Assembly (NCBI GenBank): GCA_914767715.1
Contig: OU612069.1
Location: 20,457,387 to 20,521,386, forward strand
Origin: Membranipora membranacea
Lineage: Eukaryota; Bryozoa; Gymnolaemata; Cheilostomatida; Membraniporidae
DNA length: 64,000 bases
Direction: 5' to 3'
Numbering within the stretch: position 1 is the first letter of the stretch; each line of letters begins with the position of its first letter. Made by a program: the position numbers and the translations under genes. Shown piece after piece: positions 47,420-59,954 of the stretch. Below the pieces are notes generated by a model. That model did not search any database and was not told where the DNA came from. It worked only from the letters and a program-made list of their open reading frames with translations.

Positions 47420-48770
47420 CAAATGTAGACAACAATTATGATATTTGATGAATATTTAAGGGTAATTATCAGATTACTGCCTCTTTACTGAGGATGATAA
47501 TTGATTATAAATTTGAGTGAATAGGATAAGAAGAGGATGTAGTTGTAGACCAATGTGCAGAATGTCTAGAGTCGTGACAAATTTTGCTATGTTCATAGTA
47601 TGAAACCCATTGTTAAACTTTCAACAGTGTTTGTTATGGTGTTGCAGTGTTAATAATAGCGGTGGGTTTCCCTTTCAAAGTATATTGCTGCATGAGAATT
47701 CAACGAATAAAAAGTTTCTTTTTAATTATGAGACCCTCTTAATTAGATCTGTATTGTCTGCTGCCTTGTCCATTTATTTCGGATCTAGGGAAGACCAAAA
47801 CAGTTTGTTTGAGAGGCTAGGCCGAGTAACGAGAACTTTCATGAAACTTCCCTGTATCACCATCACCATCACCATCAATTTAGCTTGAAGTAAAGAAAAA
47901 ATCATAGCTGATCAGACACATTGACTTTATGCTTAGACTTTGTGCTTCTAGGAGGGGTACATGGCAATGCAATAGGGTGCAGAAGAGAGGTGATCTCCCT
48001 ATTGACAAATGGATAGGTTTTTTGGTCATTCGAATTCCTTAGCGACTAACAGTAATATCATGTTATTGTTATTGGGTCGACGAAACTTGCTAGCCTATTT
48101 ATTAGCAATCCTAATATTATTAGCAATCCTTATTTCTTACCCTCACCCACTTGTAAAGCTGCTGGGTGTATAATAATGCGAGGTGGATGTTACAAATACT
48201 AAAAATTCTTTAATGTGTTGTGAATTTCACATTAAAATATACAAATGCCTTGAGATTTTGGCTGGAGAAAACTCATACAGACAATAGCCATCATCTATAA
48301 TCTCTATAGTTTATAAGTATAATTCCTACTGTATAGCTTGATAGATTTTAGGGACACTTCCATAATCCAATTGCCATTGTTTATAATTACATAACTGTAT
48401 TTATCGGGATGCAACTTCAATGTGCCATGGAGAATTCTTATTGAAGACACGGAATACAGATAGCGGGTGCCATTGAGAAGGAATGGACCTAAGAATCCGA
48501 GTGGGTACAACACAACTGCTACAGTGAACAGTATTCCACGTCCAATTAGTTTGGCTTTGATTTGTCAGACTTGTCGGCAAACTTGAATGAATCCTTTGAT
48601 ATACCCCATATGAGACCCAGCGCGTGGTTCACCGTTGAGTTAGATCTAAGATCCTTGGTAGATGGACCGTCACATCTGAGTACTTGAGCAACAAGTGAGG
48701 TTGCCCTTTTTTTGTGAGTTCCTGAGCATCTTGTATCAGATGAATAGCTTCAGCCCGTGATGATAAAGCA
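47420..48770. other. Intergenic stretch, possibly containing the 5' LTR of the following element
   Basis: No gene recognised. A primer-binding-like site follows at 48774, so the last few hundred bases may be the 5' LTR of the Ty3/gypsy element. I could not find a matching 3' LTR to prove it. Confidence 0.35.
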
Positions 48771-48773
48771 ATA

Positions 48774-48786
48774 TGGTGTCAGAAGT
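48774..48786 (+). other. Candidate primer binding site of the Ty3/gypsy element
   Basis: TGGTGTCAGAAGT begins with TGG, the complement of a tRNA CCA end, and resembles the leucine-tRNA-type primer site I recall from Mag/SURL-like invertebrate gypsy elements. It lies about 150 bp upstream of the gag remnant in the right orientation. Confidence 0.5.
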
Positions 48787-51700
48787 AGAAGAGAGATAGA
48801 CAAGTGCCTCTTTAGTAAGTTATAGTGGCCGTTGAAAAGTTTAGAAGGATAGAGAAGATTGTGATGTCACAAGAGAAGTGTGTTGTGATAGTTTGGTATT
48901 GTTGAGAGTGATTACCTTGTAAATTAATAGTATATTTGGAAGATTATAGTAGATCCTCGGGCAGAGATAGATAGGTTTATCAGACGATTTGAAATAGCAG
49001 TAATAGGAGCTGGGCTTAAAAGCAGCAACGATGCTGGGGGCGCCACTACAAGGGGAAAAGGTAAAGAGGAGGCCCAAAAAAGGTTTGAGGTTGAAAAAAG
49101 GAAGGCAGCCTTGTTGTTGGATAGTATGGGAGAAATAAGCTTGGACATATTTGATACCTGGAATATGGGTGTGTCGAGGATGCAATACGACGAATCGAAA
49201 TGTGAGTTCTTGGCATTTTTCCAAGAAAAGGAGAACATAGTGGCCACAAGACATAGATATCTGGCCATAGAATAGAAATAAGAAGAGAGAGTTGACAAGT
49301 TTATCAAGACAGTTGACAGGGCTGCTAGGACTTGCAGATTTTGGGGCCCGAAGACGCCCTTATAGTACAACTTGTGATAAAGGCCAAAACGGCAGCCAAC
49401 ATTATTTCCAAGGATAGCAAAAGTAGTAGAATAGTGAAACCCGAAATAAATAGAGTAGAGGAGGATCAGGGTAAACCGATAGGAGAGGATGAAAAATTAT
49501 CTATTGACCGTGTAGGCTATTATCGTGGTGGGTTTAGTAGAGTAAACAATAGTTATAGCAGTCACAGTGGATTCCGAGGAAAAGGGGCATAAGTAGAGGT
49601 ATTGGCGGAGGTAGGGGCTGCTTCATAATATTATGTAATAGCCATGACCATATGTTGAGGGAGTACCCCAATGCCTACAAGGAAAAGAAAGGCCCGACAT
49701 TCGGTAAATGATATGAATGCAGAGGACCCCAAATTTTCAGAGAATGCCAAAAGTTGAAGGATAGAGGAAGTGGGCAGCAGCAAAATAGCAAGGGGCAGGT
49801 TAATGCCATAAGCGGATACTCAAGTGATTCGGACAAGTCGTTGTGACAGTTATGGCGCAAGAAAGGATTGGATAAAGATTTTGAAAAAGGCTTGAAGTGC
49901 GGCAAGAAAATTGTTACATTTTTTGTGGAGACTGGAGCGGATGTGTCAGTTATAACAGCAATAACAGAAGAGCAATGAGGAGGCAAGACAGCAAAAACGG
50001 AAAGGCTATTTACTGGAGCCAATGGAAGCCTGCTGGACGTAGTTGGAAAAATGAAGATATGCATAGTTTCAGCGTTGGGCAAAAAGTGCCTAGTACGGTT
50101 TATGTGATGAAGGGAGGTAGGAATAACTTGATAGGTTAGCCCGAAGTAAGGAAACTAAGCTTAGTGAAAACGGTGCGTGTGGTAATAGACGAAGTACGGA
50201 GTAAGCACCCTAAATTGTTCGGTAAACTAGGGGTGTTGCGGGATGTGTTGAGGTTGAATCTCAAAGATGATGCAGTTCCATTGTTCCTGTGTGCGCCCAA
50301 GTCGAACAGCAAGGTGAGGTCGTCCCTCAATCGGACCCAGTTGAACAAGAGTGTCCAGAGAGAAACTGTTCCACTCCCTAGACTTGAGGATACAATAGCA
50401 TCACTGGAAGGGAGCAAGTTCTTTAGTAAGATGGATCATAATTCAGGATTTTGGCAAATCAGGCTACAGGAAGCTTCAAGAGAATACACGACATTCATTG
50501 CGCCTTTCGGTCGGTACCAATACTGCAAGTCGCCCTTCGGAATATCTGCTGCCCCATAATTTTTCCAACGACAAATGTATAAGATTCTGGGTGATAGTAA
50601 TGTAGGGTAGAGTGTAGGATGGATAAGGTGTTGAATTAGTTGAAGAGCTCAGGTCTAACTCTGAAAAAAGAGAGAGCTATCAAGGAGATGCCGGCGCCTC
50701 AGGATTTGAAGGCGTTGAAACGGTTTCTGGCTATGGTGAATTACCTGGGGAGATTCAGCCCGTTGCTCTCGGCGTTAGAGGTCCCATTGCGTGAACTGGT
50801 GCAGAACAAGAATGACTAGTGCTAGACATATAGGCAGTAGGAGAGCTTTGATAAGGTTAGGGAAGCGATAATCAAATCGCTGATACTGGCTCTGTTTGAC
50901 TACGGAAGAGGGCATAGGGTTACGGCAAACGCAAATGCCCATTCGTTAGCGGCAGCATTAATGCAGGAGAATCAGTTGGGAGAATGCCAGCCAGTAGTAT
51001 ACGCTTCAAGAAAGATGGCAGAAACAGAGCGTAGGTACAGCCAGATAGAGAAGGAGGCATTGGCGATAATGTGGGCCTGTGAGAAATTTGATTTCTACCT
51101 ACTTGGAAGAATGTTTTTAGATAGAGACAGACCACAAGCCTTTAATACCGCTGTTGGGCAGTAGGGACTTATCTGATTTGCCTTTGAGAGTTCAAAGGTT
51201 CAAGATTAGATTGATGCGGTACCAGTACAGAATTTTTTATACCCTGGGAGAGGGGATGTTAGTAGCTAATCTTTTGTCAAGACCCCCAGATTAGAAGGAA
51301 AGTGTGAAGGTACAAAGAGTTGAAAGGCATACACGAACGTACATCAATGCCATATCAGACGTAAATTTGGAAGTGGTAGGGAAAGCAGGAGAGACGGACG
51401 CAGATTGTCAAGATATTGTTAGAGGAATAGGGGGCGACTTGCCAGAGAGGCTCTCAGCAGAATGGAGGAGAGTGAGAGCAAACGCAATTAAAGATAATTT
51501 GAGTATAGTGGAAGGATTAGAGATATTGAACTCCTGGACATATATTCCTTTGGAGCTGAGAGCGGGAATCCTTATGAAGTTACATGATGGACACCAGAGG
51601 ATGGTGAAGATAACAAGACGTGCCAGAGAATCAGTCTGGCGGCCAGCCATAAAGGGGGAGATCAAAGTGATGGTAGAGAACTGCAACACTTGTGTAAAGT

Positions 51701-52635
51701 TTCAGAGAATGCAGCACAAAACAATGAAACCAAGCAAGTTACCAGAGACAACATGAGAAGTGATAGGGACAGATTTATTTGAATTCGAAGGCCATCGGTA
51801 CACATTGTTTAAAGACTATTTCTCGAGGTGGATAGAAGTGGCAGAGATGAGAAGCCAGACAGGAGATCATCTGGTGTGGAAATTTCGTCCATTAATTGCT
51901 CGGTTTGGGGCTCCGAAGATAATCAGGTCAGATAATCGTACCTGCTATATATCTAGAGAATGGAAGACACTGATGTAAGAATTTGCAATTGAGCACCAGA
52001 CCATCAGCCGATACTATCACCAGTGCTACTGTAATGGTATGGCAGAAAGAGGAATAGAGACAATAAAAACTGTATGGAGATAGGAAAGTGATAAATCGAA
52101 GGCGCTTCTAGCATACAGAACAAAGCCTCTAAAAAGCCTCTACCGCCCGGATAAGCTAATGATGGGTAGGAGGCTGAGAAATGAGGTTCCATCCTTAGGC
52201 AGGGATGGGAGGAATAAGTCTGATTTTGCGGCGAGGGATAGGGAACTGAAAAGGGACTACAACAGAAGCAAGCGAGGCAAGGTAATGGAAGACCTGGCTG
52301 ACGGTGATAGTGTATGGGTAAAAATAGATCACAAAGTTACAAGTAGACCGGGACGATCCGATACAGCGCAGAGGAGCCAGATAGCTATTGGGTGGAAGTC
52401 CAAGGCAAACTACTGAGAAGGACAAGGGCACGCCTAAGAAAAAGGTCAAGAGAAGCAGAGCTACAAGGGAGCAAACTGAGAACCGAAGGTAAGGATGCAG
52501 TTAGGGATACGACGAAAAAAGTAGCTGAGCCCCCGGCAGGTAAGAAAAGGCAACGTAAGGAATCAATAGTAAGTGTGAGAGAGTCTGTAGTGCTAGAGTG
52601 CGGAAAAGGAAACAAGACCCGGACTATAATGTATT
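48774..52635 (+). mobile_element. Decayed Ty3/gypsy retrotransposon, gag-protease-RT-RNase H-integrase
   Basis: Plus-strand remnants appear in the usual order. Gag: about 48950-49590. Eroded zinc knuckles: about 49615-49740 (CNSHDHMLREYPN; YECRG...FRECQK). Protease: about 49900-50095 (FFVETGADVSVI). RT: 50164-50559 (GSKFFSKMDHNSGFWQIRLQ, ending TFIAPFGRYQYCKSPFGISA). RNase H: about 50840-51165 (YASRKMAETERRYSQIEKEA). Integrase: 51490-52190 (YFSRWIEVAEM, IARFGAPKIIRSDN, a CNTCVKF finger remnant). The RT catalytic YxDD region is lost, and many stops break the frame, several where Trp is expected. It cannot encode working enzymes. LTRs were not identified. Confidence 0.85.
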
Positions 52636-52639
52636 ATTA

Positions 52640-53520
52640 ATGACCTTTTCCTATTGAAGATAGAGATAGAGATGGAGATGGAAAAGGAGATGGCGATAAA
52701 GAAGGAGACTGAGACGGAGACGAAGACGGAGACCGAGACTGAGATAGAGATAGAGATAGAAGGTATGCAGAGGAGGGGCCACGCTGCACAGGCTAAAGGG
52801 TGATATAGAGAATAGGGAAGGAGTTAAACTCATAGTGTCAGGGATCCCGGATACTTTCGAGAGGGGAGCTTGACAGCTGTGGGACTGGAAATGACAGAGG
52901 AGTCAGAGAGAAGTCAGGCAAGAGGAGGCGCTAGAAATTCTACTAGACCGGGAGAATATGAGGGTGATAGCGGGAGACAAACAGGAGAATGCTAACGAGA
53001 GCTATGAGGAGGCAATGGAACGGATAGTGAGGGAGGAGAATAGGAAGAGGAGAGCTGCCAGGACAGAGGAACAGGAAAGTGAATATGAGATCAAGGGGAG
53101 ATTAGATAGAGAGTTGAGAAATAACGAGGATAGGAACAGGAGACATTTGGACGAGATTAGGTGAGAGATGGACGCACAGGAAGACCGAGTGAGAGAACGT
53201 TGCAGGATGCCGGGAGACAGGAAGGACAACAGAGAGCGAGACTGATGAGATAGGGAGGACGAGCCAAGGAGGACAGACGAGGAAAGAGAGGAAGGACGGC
53301 CAGGGAACGAGAGAGATAGAGAGGAGGAAGCCCCAATGAGGTGCGCAGACATCAGAAGAAATGTTTACAAACAGAGGGATTACATTTGAGTAATAAATGG
53401 AGGATAGTGAAGGAGGATAGGAGATCGATAGGGAAGGGGAATATGATAGAGGTAGGGAAGGAGTTTAAGAAGTGAAATGATAGAGGAAAAGGAAGGAAAG
53501 GATAGAGAAAGGGAGATGTA
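52640..53520 (+). repeat. Purine-rich (GA) low-complexity tail after the gypsy remnant
   Basis: A strongly G+A-rich sense strand, including a run of GAGAC/GATAGAGATA units at 52655-52765. Open frames give Glu/Arg-rich peptides (for example EEAMERIVREENRKRRAART) that reflect composition. It may be the 3' part of the element, perhaps an extended polypurine region, or an independent low-complexity block. Confidence 0.5.
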
Positions 53521-53699
53521 CTGTAGTCCGAAATATAGGAACCACGGTTTAGGAGCTATAGATAGGAACTATCTGCAGTATAGAGAAAGAGAGACTTCCG
53601 GACTGCGCACAGGAGATGCAGACATGACAGGGAGCTACTAAACAGAGCTAGACAGACATAAGAGCCAAAGGACCACTCACCTGGAGAGTACTATACCAA

Positions 53700-55100
53700 A
53701 TAAAACATCAAAGAGTGAGTTTCTGATAAGTCGAGAGAGAACTGGGATTTAACCCCGACTGATAGCTGAGGGGATTCAAGTTTGGATACAATGAGTTAGG
53801 TCTAGACTGAGAACCAGAGCGATAGCCAGTAGACTGTGGGTTGCTGGGCTGTAAAGTCGATACCAATTGAGTAAAAGTTTGGAGTTATCCCAGTATCAAG
53901 AGAGGCAACACCTGAGCGTGGGTTATGTATCCTGTATATACCATGTGAAATTGAAATTGACTGGGTGTTAGTTGCTTGGCTGAGAAACAGAATGTATACC
54001 AGTTGATTACAAGTTAAGAGTTATCCCACACCCATGAGATGCGGCACAAGAGACTGAATGATGAGCACCATTTATATTTGTTGGATCAACACTGGTGTAG
54101 GCAAAAGAGAACGAGAGGCTTGGTTGAGGCACTGAAGAATTGCCATTGAGATAAGGACAGGGAGTTGTCCTGAAACTATGATTAGGAACTCTAGGAACTG
54201 TCTGATGAGTAGCGCGTACACCAGCTGGTGCACTGACGCTAGAGGCAGCAGAGTATGCGATGATCGGTTGAGGCACCAAATAAAGATAAAGATTAGGAGT
54301 TCTCCCAAGACAATGATGGGCAATACCAGGCATCGATGGAACAATATACCAATAGATGGAGTAACGGCTGAGGAGTGATGACCCAAATAGGGTTTGGTTG
54401 TCTCCCTTGACTACTGATTATAACCCGATATGGTTGATAACTGTGGAGTTGTCCTCCATAACCAATGATCAGGCAAAAGAGGTTGAGCCTGTTGTAGTTA
54501 AATCCCCTGTCTGTGTCAAAGGATAGTGTTGGGCTTGTAGGCTTGCAGTTGTCCCCCTGACTGATGTAACCATAATGGAGTAATGGTGGTAGAGAGCTGG
54601 GCAGTTGTCCCCCCTGTGTGGTGTTGAGACCAGGGTCGTATTATGAATGGACTGGTTGTCTCCCTTGACCCTTGATCTACCCATGGTTGGGATTAATCTG
54701 ACTAGTTGTCCCCTAAACTTATAATGACCTCCCAAGGGCGGGACCGGTACATGCGGGCCAGAGTATGGTTCTCTTTCGGCTTGACTAACCTTGGAATCAG
54801 TTGACTGATAATTGCCTACTGAGGTTGACAAGGCGTTATGCGCAGCATATTTATTGCAGCTTGATCAGACACAATGCAGGTGGTGTGACACTGAAGTGTA
54901 CTGTTGAAGCAGTTTGTGTTGTAGGTTGAGGTGTTGCTCCTGCAGAAAGTGAATGGGAAAATATTACATGTGAAGAATTGTCTTCTCTTGTTGTGAGTGG
55001 TCGAGCTGAGGTGGTGTCAATCACTAAGCTAGAATCGTCCCCCATTTTGACCCTGTGAGGTTCAGTTGGTTGACCTAGTAAGCAACTAGTAGTGTCTAGA
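53700..55100. repeat. Irregular repeats centred on GTTGTCCC/GTTATCCC
   Basis: The phrase GAGTTATCCCA, GTTGTCCTC or GTTGTCTCCC recurs near 53883, 54011, 54163, 54298, 54395, 54446, 54547, 54604, 54655 and 54701. Spacing shrinks from about 130-150 to about 50 bp. Around several copies the words CTGAG, GGTTG and ACTGAT also recur. It looks like a degenerate tandem array. No gene is recognised. Confidence 0.5.
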
Positions 55101-56870
55101 GTAGAAGATGAGCAGCTTGAAGTTGTTTGAGCTCACCCTTGTGGGCATCTGTGGTCGTGGTTGTGATGGTGTAGCTCGCTGGAGATCAGGAACAATCTCA
55201 TTGTAGTAGGACTGCGATTGTGGAACATGTTGAAGTTTGGTGCTACTGTAGGGTTGGTCAAGCCGGGCTAGCTCCCCCTTCAGCATCGGGACATTCCTTC
55301 GTGTGATACTGTCTAGGAATCGCTATTGTAGTGACATGATTGGTTTGGTGGCGTGTAGGCTGATACTGAGAACTGGCAGAGTCTACACCGGTTATTTGAG
55401 AGACAAAATGCAGGGTTAAGGTGCACGGTGTATAGCATTGGCAATTACAGTGATAAGGGGTAGTAGTAATGATAGCAATAACACCACAATGGATTATGTG
55501 TGATAATGTACACATATCATGACACACGCTAAATGTACTCATAAAAGTTTAAGATTATGCAATCACTGATCCAACCCTTTTTTACCTATAATATTGAACT
55601 CTGGTACACTGGTGCTACAGTAAGACAAAAGAATATGCTTTTAAGTCCGTTTTTATAAAAAAACAGCTACATTTTTGAAGCTGCCTGTTCTGTTGACATG
55701 AGTATTTTTAATTTAGCTCAACATTTTATCGCTGATGATAGACACATTTTACGCAATTGTTATAAAAGTAATCGTAAATATTTTATCATGCCAAAAACTA
55801 GAACATCAAGATTTTTGTGCAGCTTTGTGCCTTTTAGTATTGGTCTTTTAAATAACTGAGAGAGATATGGCTCACGCCTAAATTGTAATGTGTTTCTAAC
55901 ACAATTACCAAAATAAATTCAATTCAATTTAATTCGTAAGTGCACAATGAATGTCAAGTACAGGCTGTCGATAGGTGACAGTACATGATCAACAACGACT
56001 ATAGAGAAACTAAAAACTGCGCTTTTATGGCAGACTAGTTCTAATAACAAATTGTCAAGGATTGATGATGCTGCGATTCTATTACATGCTTGGTGATTGT
56101 CAATACAGTGAGAAGTCAGCAATCAGTTGAGAGCAGGCAAGTCAAAACAATGTATGAAATGAACAATGCATATGCAAGGTACATGTGTATTTTTCTGAGA
56201 CAGGTTGGATCTCACCAATTACCTAGCGAGCAAATATCATCAGATATGTGTAGATTACTAGAGTACTAGAGATTCCAGACTGACAATCATCTATTACCAA
56301 CGATGACAACTGTTCAATTTTGTCAGAGTGTCACGATGGTAGATCTGATCAGTGTGGTAGTATTACTGCGGCAGCGCTGGGTACAGGCATGAGGAGAGTC
56401 ATGTAGTATTCAGCAACAGAGAAAGGTCGATCATCATCGGCTGAGGTAGAGTAGTGAGGCAGTGTTACGTCCCGTCAAATTCTTCTAATGTGATTACTGT
56501 GTTGAATAGTTACGTTTTATCCTGTTAATAGCACAGGTGGTAGAGTGCTTATGGTTTTGTTAAATATCTCCAGTAAAGTGGTAATCCTGTTACATGGATT
56601 GTTGCGTTACACGACATGTTAGAAAGGTGTGATGTGATCACAACAAGATTGACATTATGCAGAAATGAGATCACAGTGGTTATTAAACTATAGGAATACG
56701 AAAGTAAGAACCACCTCCAATATAGATTAGAGCTCTTGGCTGAAAGTTGTGGTCCTTTTGAGATCATGGTCACTAGTGACAGTAACATATATAAAAAGCT
56801 TTCACCATTGTGTGGAAAGCAATGAGCGGTTAATATATGATGAACGCAGTTTTAGAAGAAAAATGGGTTT
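55100..56870. other. Intergenic stretch with a probable LINE 3' end
   Basis: The segment about 55560-55935 ends AATAAATTCAATTCAATTTA, a typical tail of short repeats at the 3' end of Jockey/CR1-type LINEs, on the plus strand. No RT coding is left. The remainder shows no gene. Confidence 0.45.
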
Positions 56871-56878
56871 GGTCAATG

Positions 56879-57124
56879 TATGATATTGTTGTTTGTTATG
56901 AATGTTGAATGAGGGCTGACGCAGTACGTTTGATTGTTATAGATAGAATTATCTTCACTTGGGGTTGTAGCTTATAGTGAGAGCTTTAAATAAACGTGTT
57001 GACTTGTATAGGGTTAAACACTAACTGATTCATGTTCTATTGAATACTACATAGCATGCATATAAAGGATTAAAATGATTGTGGGGTCAGAGGTTGACAA
57101 TTGTAAAAAATGATTCATACTATA
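56879..57124 (-). repeat. LTR (3' LTR in element orientation)
   Basis: A 246-bp direct repeat matching 59955-60191. On the minus strand it begins TATAGTATGAATCATT and ends AACAATATCATA. Immediately upstream in element orientation lies the purine-rich AAGAAAGAAGGGGC, a plausible polypurine tract. Confidence 0.85.
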
Positions 57125-57675
57125 TTTGCCCCTTCTTTCTTGATCAAAATTAGTCTATTAAAAGAAAACTCTAATAATAGCCAAAATAAAACTCGTTTTG
57201 CTTCCAACACACATGTGTGGTAAAACTGATTTACTAAAGATTAAATTGCATAAATAAAAATATTGCATGATAAAAAGATGCTGACTGCTATCAAAAAAAA
57301 TAAGACACACCAAGTCACGCACAAGGAATGCCGATCGTGCCACAGCCAGCAATGCAGCAGCACAGGAAGACAGACCACTACACAGTCCCCCGCCACTCCG
57401 GTGGAGCAAAGACACAGACATGAGAGAGACCCCGCAGCAACAGGAGTTCCCACACAAGTCACAAGGAACAGGCCCAGCATATATCGACAAAATGGGCGCG
57501 CAGTCCAAACGCCCAATCCACAATCCACCGGCAGGAGTACCAACACTAAGCATCCCCAGACACAGGCGCGCATCAACATGGCATCACAACTCCTAAATAT
57601 GATTGGCTAAAGGTCACTTGACTAATGCTATTTATGAATTGTTAACTGCTATTATTACTGGCTATTGTTAAGCCT

Positions 57676-57965
57676 GCTATTGATAAGTACCCTCCCGGTA
57701 CAGGAAATGCTATGCCAAGCCTACATGGTTGGCTGTTGATAATCAAATTCTATTGATAAGTACCCTCCCGGTACAGGAAATGCTATGCCAAGCCTACATG
57801 GTTGGCTGTTGATAATCAAATTCTATTGATAAGTACCCTCCCGGTACAGGAAATGCTATGCCAAGCCTACATGGTTGGCTGTTGATAATCAAATTCTGTT
57901 GATAAGTACCGTCCCGGTACAGGAAATGCTATGCCAAGCCTACATAGTTGGCTGTTGATATCACT
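57676..57965. repeat. 73-bp tandem repeat, four copies
   Basis: Four head-to-tail copies of a 73-bp unit containing TGATAAGTACCCTCCCGGTA, CAGGAAATGCTATGCCAAGC and CTACATGGTTGGCTGTTGAT. The first three are virtually identical; the last has a few substitutions (CCGTCCC for CCCTCCC, ATAG for ATGG). GTACCCTCCCGGTAC is an imperfect palindrome in each copy. It lies inside the LTR element. Confidence 0.95.
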
Positions 57966-57989
57966 GATAAATTCCAATATCTATTTTGT

Positions 57990-58125
57990 TTATTTTTATT
58001 TAGTCGTAGCCGCTAATTTCGTGTCCTCATGCCTCGCCTAATCAAATGGATGTTGGCCCTGTATTTACGCAAGACTGTATAAAGGTTTGCCTATCTAATC
58101 AAATCTAATCTAATAAAATGATGCC
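57990..58125 (+). mobile_element. Probable LINE 3' end fragment inserted in the LTR element
   Basis: The sequence runs through ATTTACGCAAGACTGTATAAAG and ends in TCTAATCAAATCTAATCTAA, a simple-repeat tail of the kind found at LINE 3' ends. No coding is left. Confidence 0.45.
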
Positions 58126-58325
58126 TAAAATGATACTTGTGATTATTATAATTACTAATTACTAGACTAATGGTTGAATAATAATGCTAGAACTAATAAG
58201 TGATTATGATGTAATGCATGTAAAAATGATCTCTTTTTTTTTTCAGCAATTCTAAGGTCACCACTGCATTACCAAACTCTTCCCTTCTCGCTAGACATTG
58301 CTTCAAACTAAATTCACGTTTGATT

Positions 58326-58919
58326 TTATTTCGTTTTCTCTTTTTTTTTATCTTTTTTTTCTTTCAGATTTTGGGGCTTTTCTTTACCTTTCTGCAGTAC
58401 TTTACTGTAAGTTAAATATTCAAAGTTTGGCATTAAGGCTGGATCATCCTTTTGATCCTTTGAAATGTCTATGAAATCAACAGCAGCTGCTGTTATTGTA
58501 TTAATGCCTTTGCACCCATACTCTATATCATATGTGTGTTTAGCAGACCCACTACTTTTTTTGTCGGCTTGTGATTCACATTTAATGTCTGATTCACCCA
58601 AAATCGTGGCGAGCACAGAAAGGTTGTCAACAAGGTCAAGCGGTGTTTGTGGTTCTGTTTGCTCATAAGGCCTCCTGGAAAGGCAATCAGCATTGGTATT
58701 AGTTTTCCCACTTTTGTGTTTGATGTCATAGTTGTACGGCTCAAGCAATAGTGACCAGCGACCTAGTCTGCCCTTAGTGTCCTTTATGCTTTTCAACCAT
58801 TTGAGGCTAATGTGGTCAGTGAGCACCAAAAAGGGTTTATCTGCAAGGTAATGTTTGTATTTCTCTACTGCTGTAACCAGGGCTAGTCCCTCTTTGTGTG
58901 TTAAAGAATAATTTTGCTC
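58326..58919 (-). pseudogene. Ty3/gypsy RNase H fragment
   Basis: The minus-strand open frame begins near 58919 with EQNYSLTHKEGLALVTAVEK, continues LVLTDHISLKWL and LGRWSLLLEPYNYDIKH, and ends the domain with KTNTNADCLSRRP. These are RNase H and tether blocks of gypsy pol. The following Lys/Glu-rich tail is not conserved. No RT precedes it and no integrase follows it, so it is a remnant. Confidence 0.85.
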
Positions 58920-59087
58920 AGCCCCTCTAAATACAGATTACACTTACTATTGTTATATTGTATACGTCTATTATGTGATTCCATAGAATCTAACCTGATA
59001 CTATATCATATCTCATATCATATCTCATAAAATCAGCAACCTGAATTAATTGAGAACAGTAACATACCTTTGTTAAAATCTAGCTGT

Positions 59088-59725
59088 TTAATACCTAATG
59101 AGAATCTTAATATTTCCTACACTACTATTAGTGGAAGTGTTACATGTGATTAATAAAATTCTAGAGTTATTAGGAGTAATATTTTCTGATATTTTAGTTG
59201 TGATATATGATGATTGATCCCCTGTGTCTAGCAAAGCCTGTTTGGCCCACCCGCCAAAGGAAACCCGGACCCGACATTCAGACAACAAACCCAAACAGTC
59301 GACACAGACAGGGCCCGCTGATTGCTACTGTGCAGAACCTCCCGCAACAGCGCCGGCTCCATCACAAGCCTGAGGTCCAGCACCACAAGAGAGACAGCAG
59401 GACCGATAGTGCCCAGTCTCCCACGGCCCCTACAAGTCCGACCATAAGCACAACAAGCACTACTCATATGTGACTTACCACACCTGTCACAGTCTGTTAC
59501 ACATAATAAACTACTGCTACCACCACAGATATTGCTACCACATTCATATCCATTTTTCACCTTCTGACTTCCACTGTTACTGGTATAGTTCCTAGTTTGT
59601 CTCTGAGTTAGAATATTATTATACAGCAGCAGCACAACCGTTATTACGGACACAGCTAGTTGTGTTGTGGCGACATTCGCAGATTTGGAGGCTTGAGTCG
59701 GCTTGAGTAGTTTGGGATACTTCAT
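59088..59725 (-). pseudogene. Gag zinc-finger and protease remnants of the LTR element
   Basis: Two overlapping minus-strand frames. One (59725-59228) carries CDRCGKSHMSSACCAYGRTC, a CCHC-like knuckle. The other (59294-59088) carries the aspartic protease core FGGWAKQALLDTGDQSSYIT. The change of frame between them may be natural gag-pro frameshifting or decay. The locally higher GC contrasts with the AT-rich flanks. Confidence 0.65.
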
Positions 59726-59954
59726 TATGATACCCCGAATGATTTTTGCTTCATAGATAAATTAATAAATTAAATAAATGATAAATTATCGATCTCCTCT
59801 GTATACTTCCCAAGCATTCCACTTTCAACCTGCCGCTTTCTTTGGTCTACTATACGAGCCACATCGACTTGGCAGCTTTCAGAGGCATATATTCGGGTAA
59901 TCCGTTGTGCGTTCTTCCCTGATGTAGGATCTTTAAGAGAGCAGCTCCACCATA

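Noticed and set aside
49675-50417. Minus-strand frames of 90-135 codons across the gypsy region
   Set aside because: Antisense to clear gag-pol remnants on the plus strand.
52651-53352. Leu/Ser-rich minus-strand frames
   Set aside because: Complement of a purine-rich low-complexity tract.
56461-56520. TGTTACGTCCCGTC as the start of a 3' LTR for the first gypsy element
   Set aside because: The motif resembles some gypsy LTR starts, but I found no matching copy upstream of 48774.
57158-57610. Frames on both strands in the GC-richer block of the LTR element
   Set aside because: Both strands are open because of composition; no recognisable protein, so not listed as a gene.
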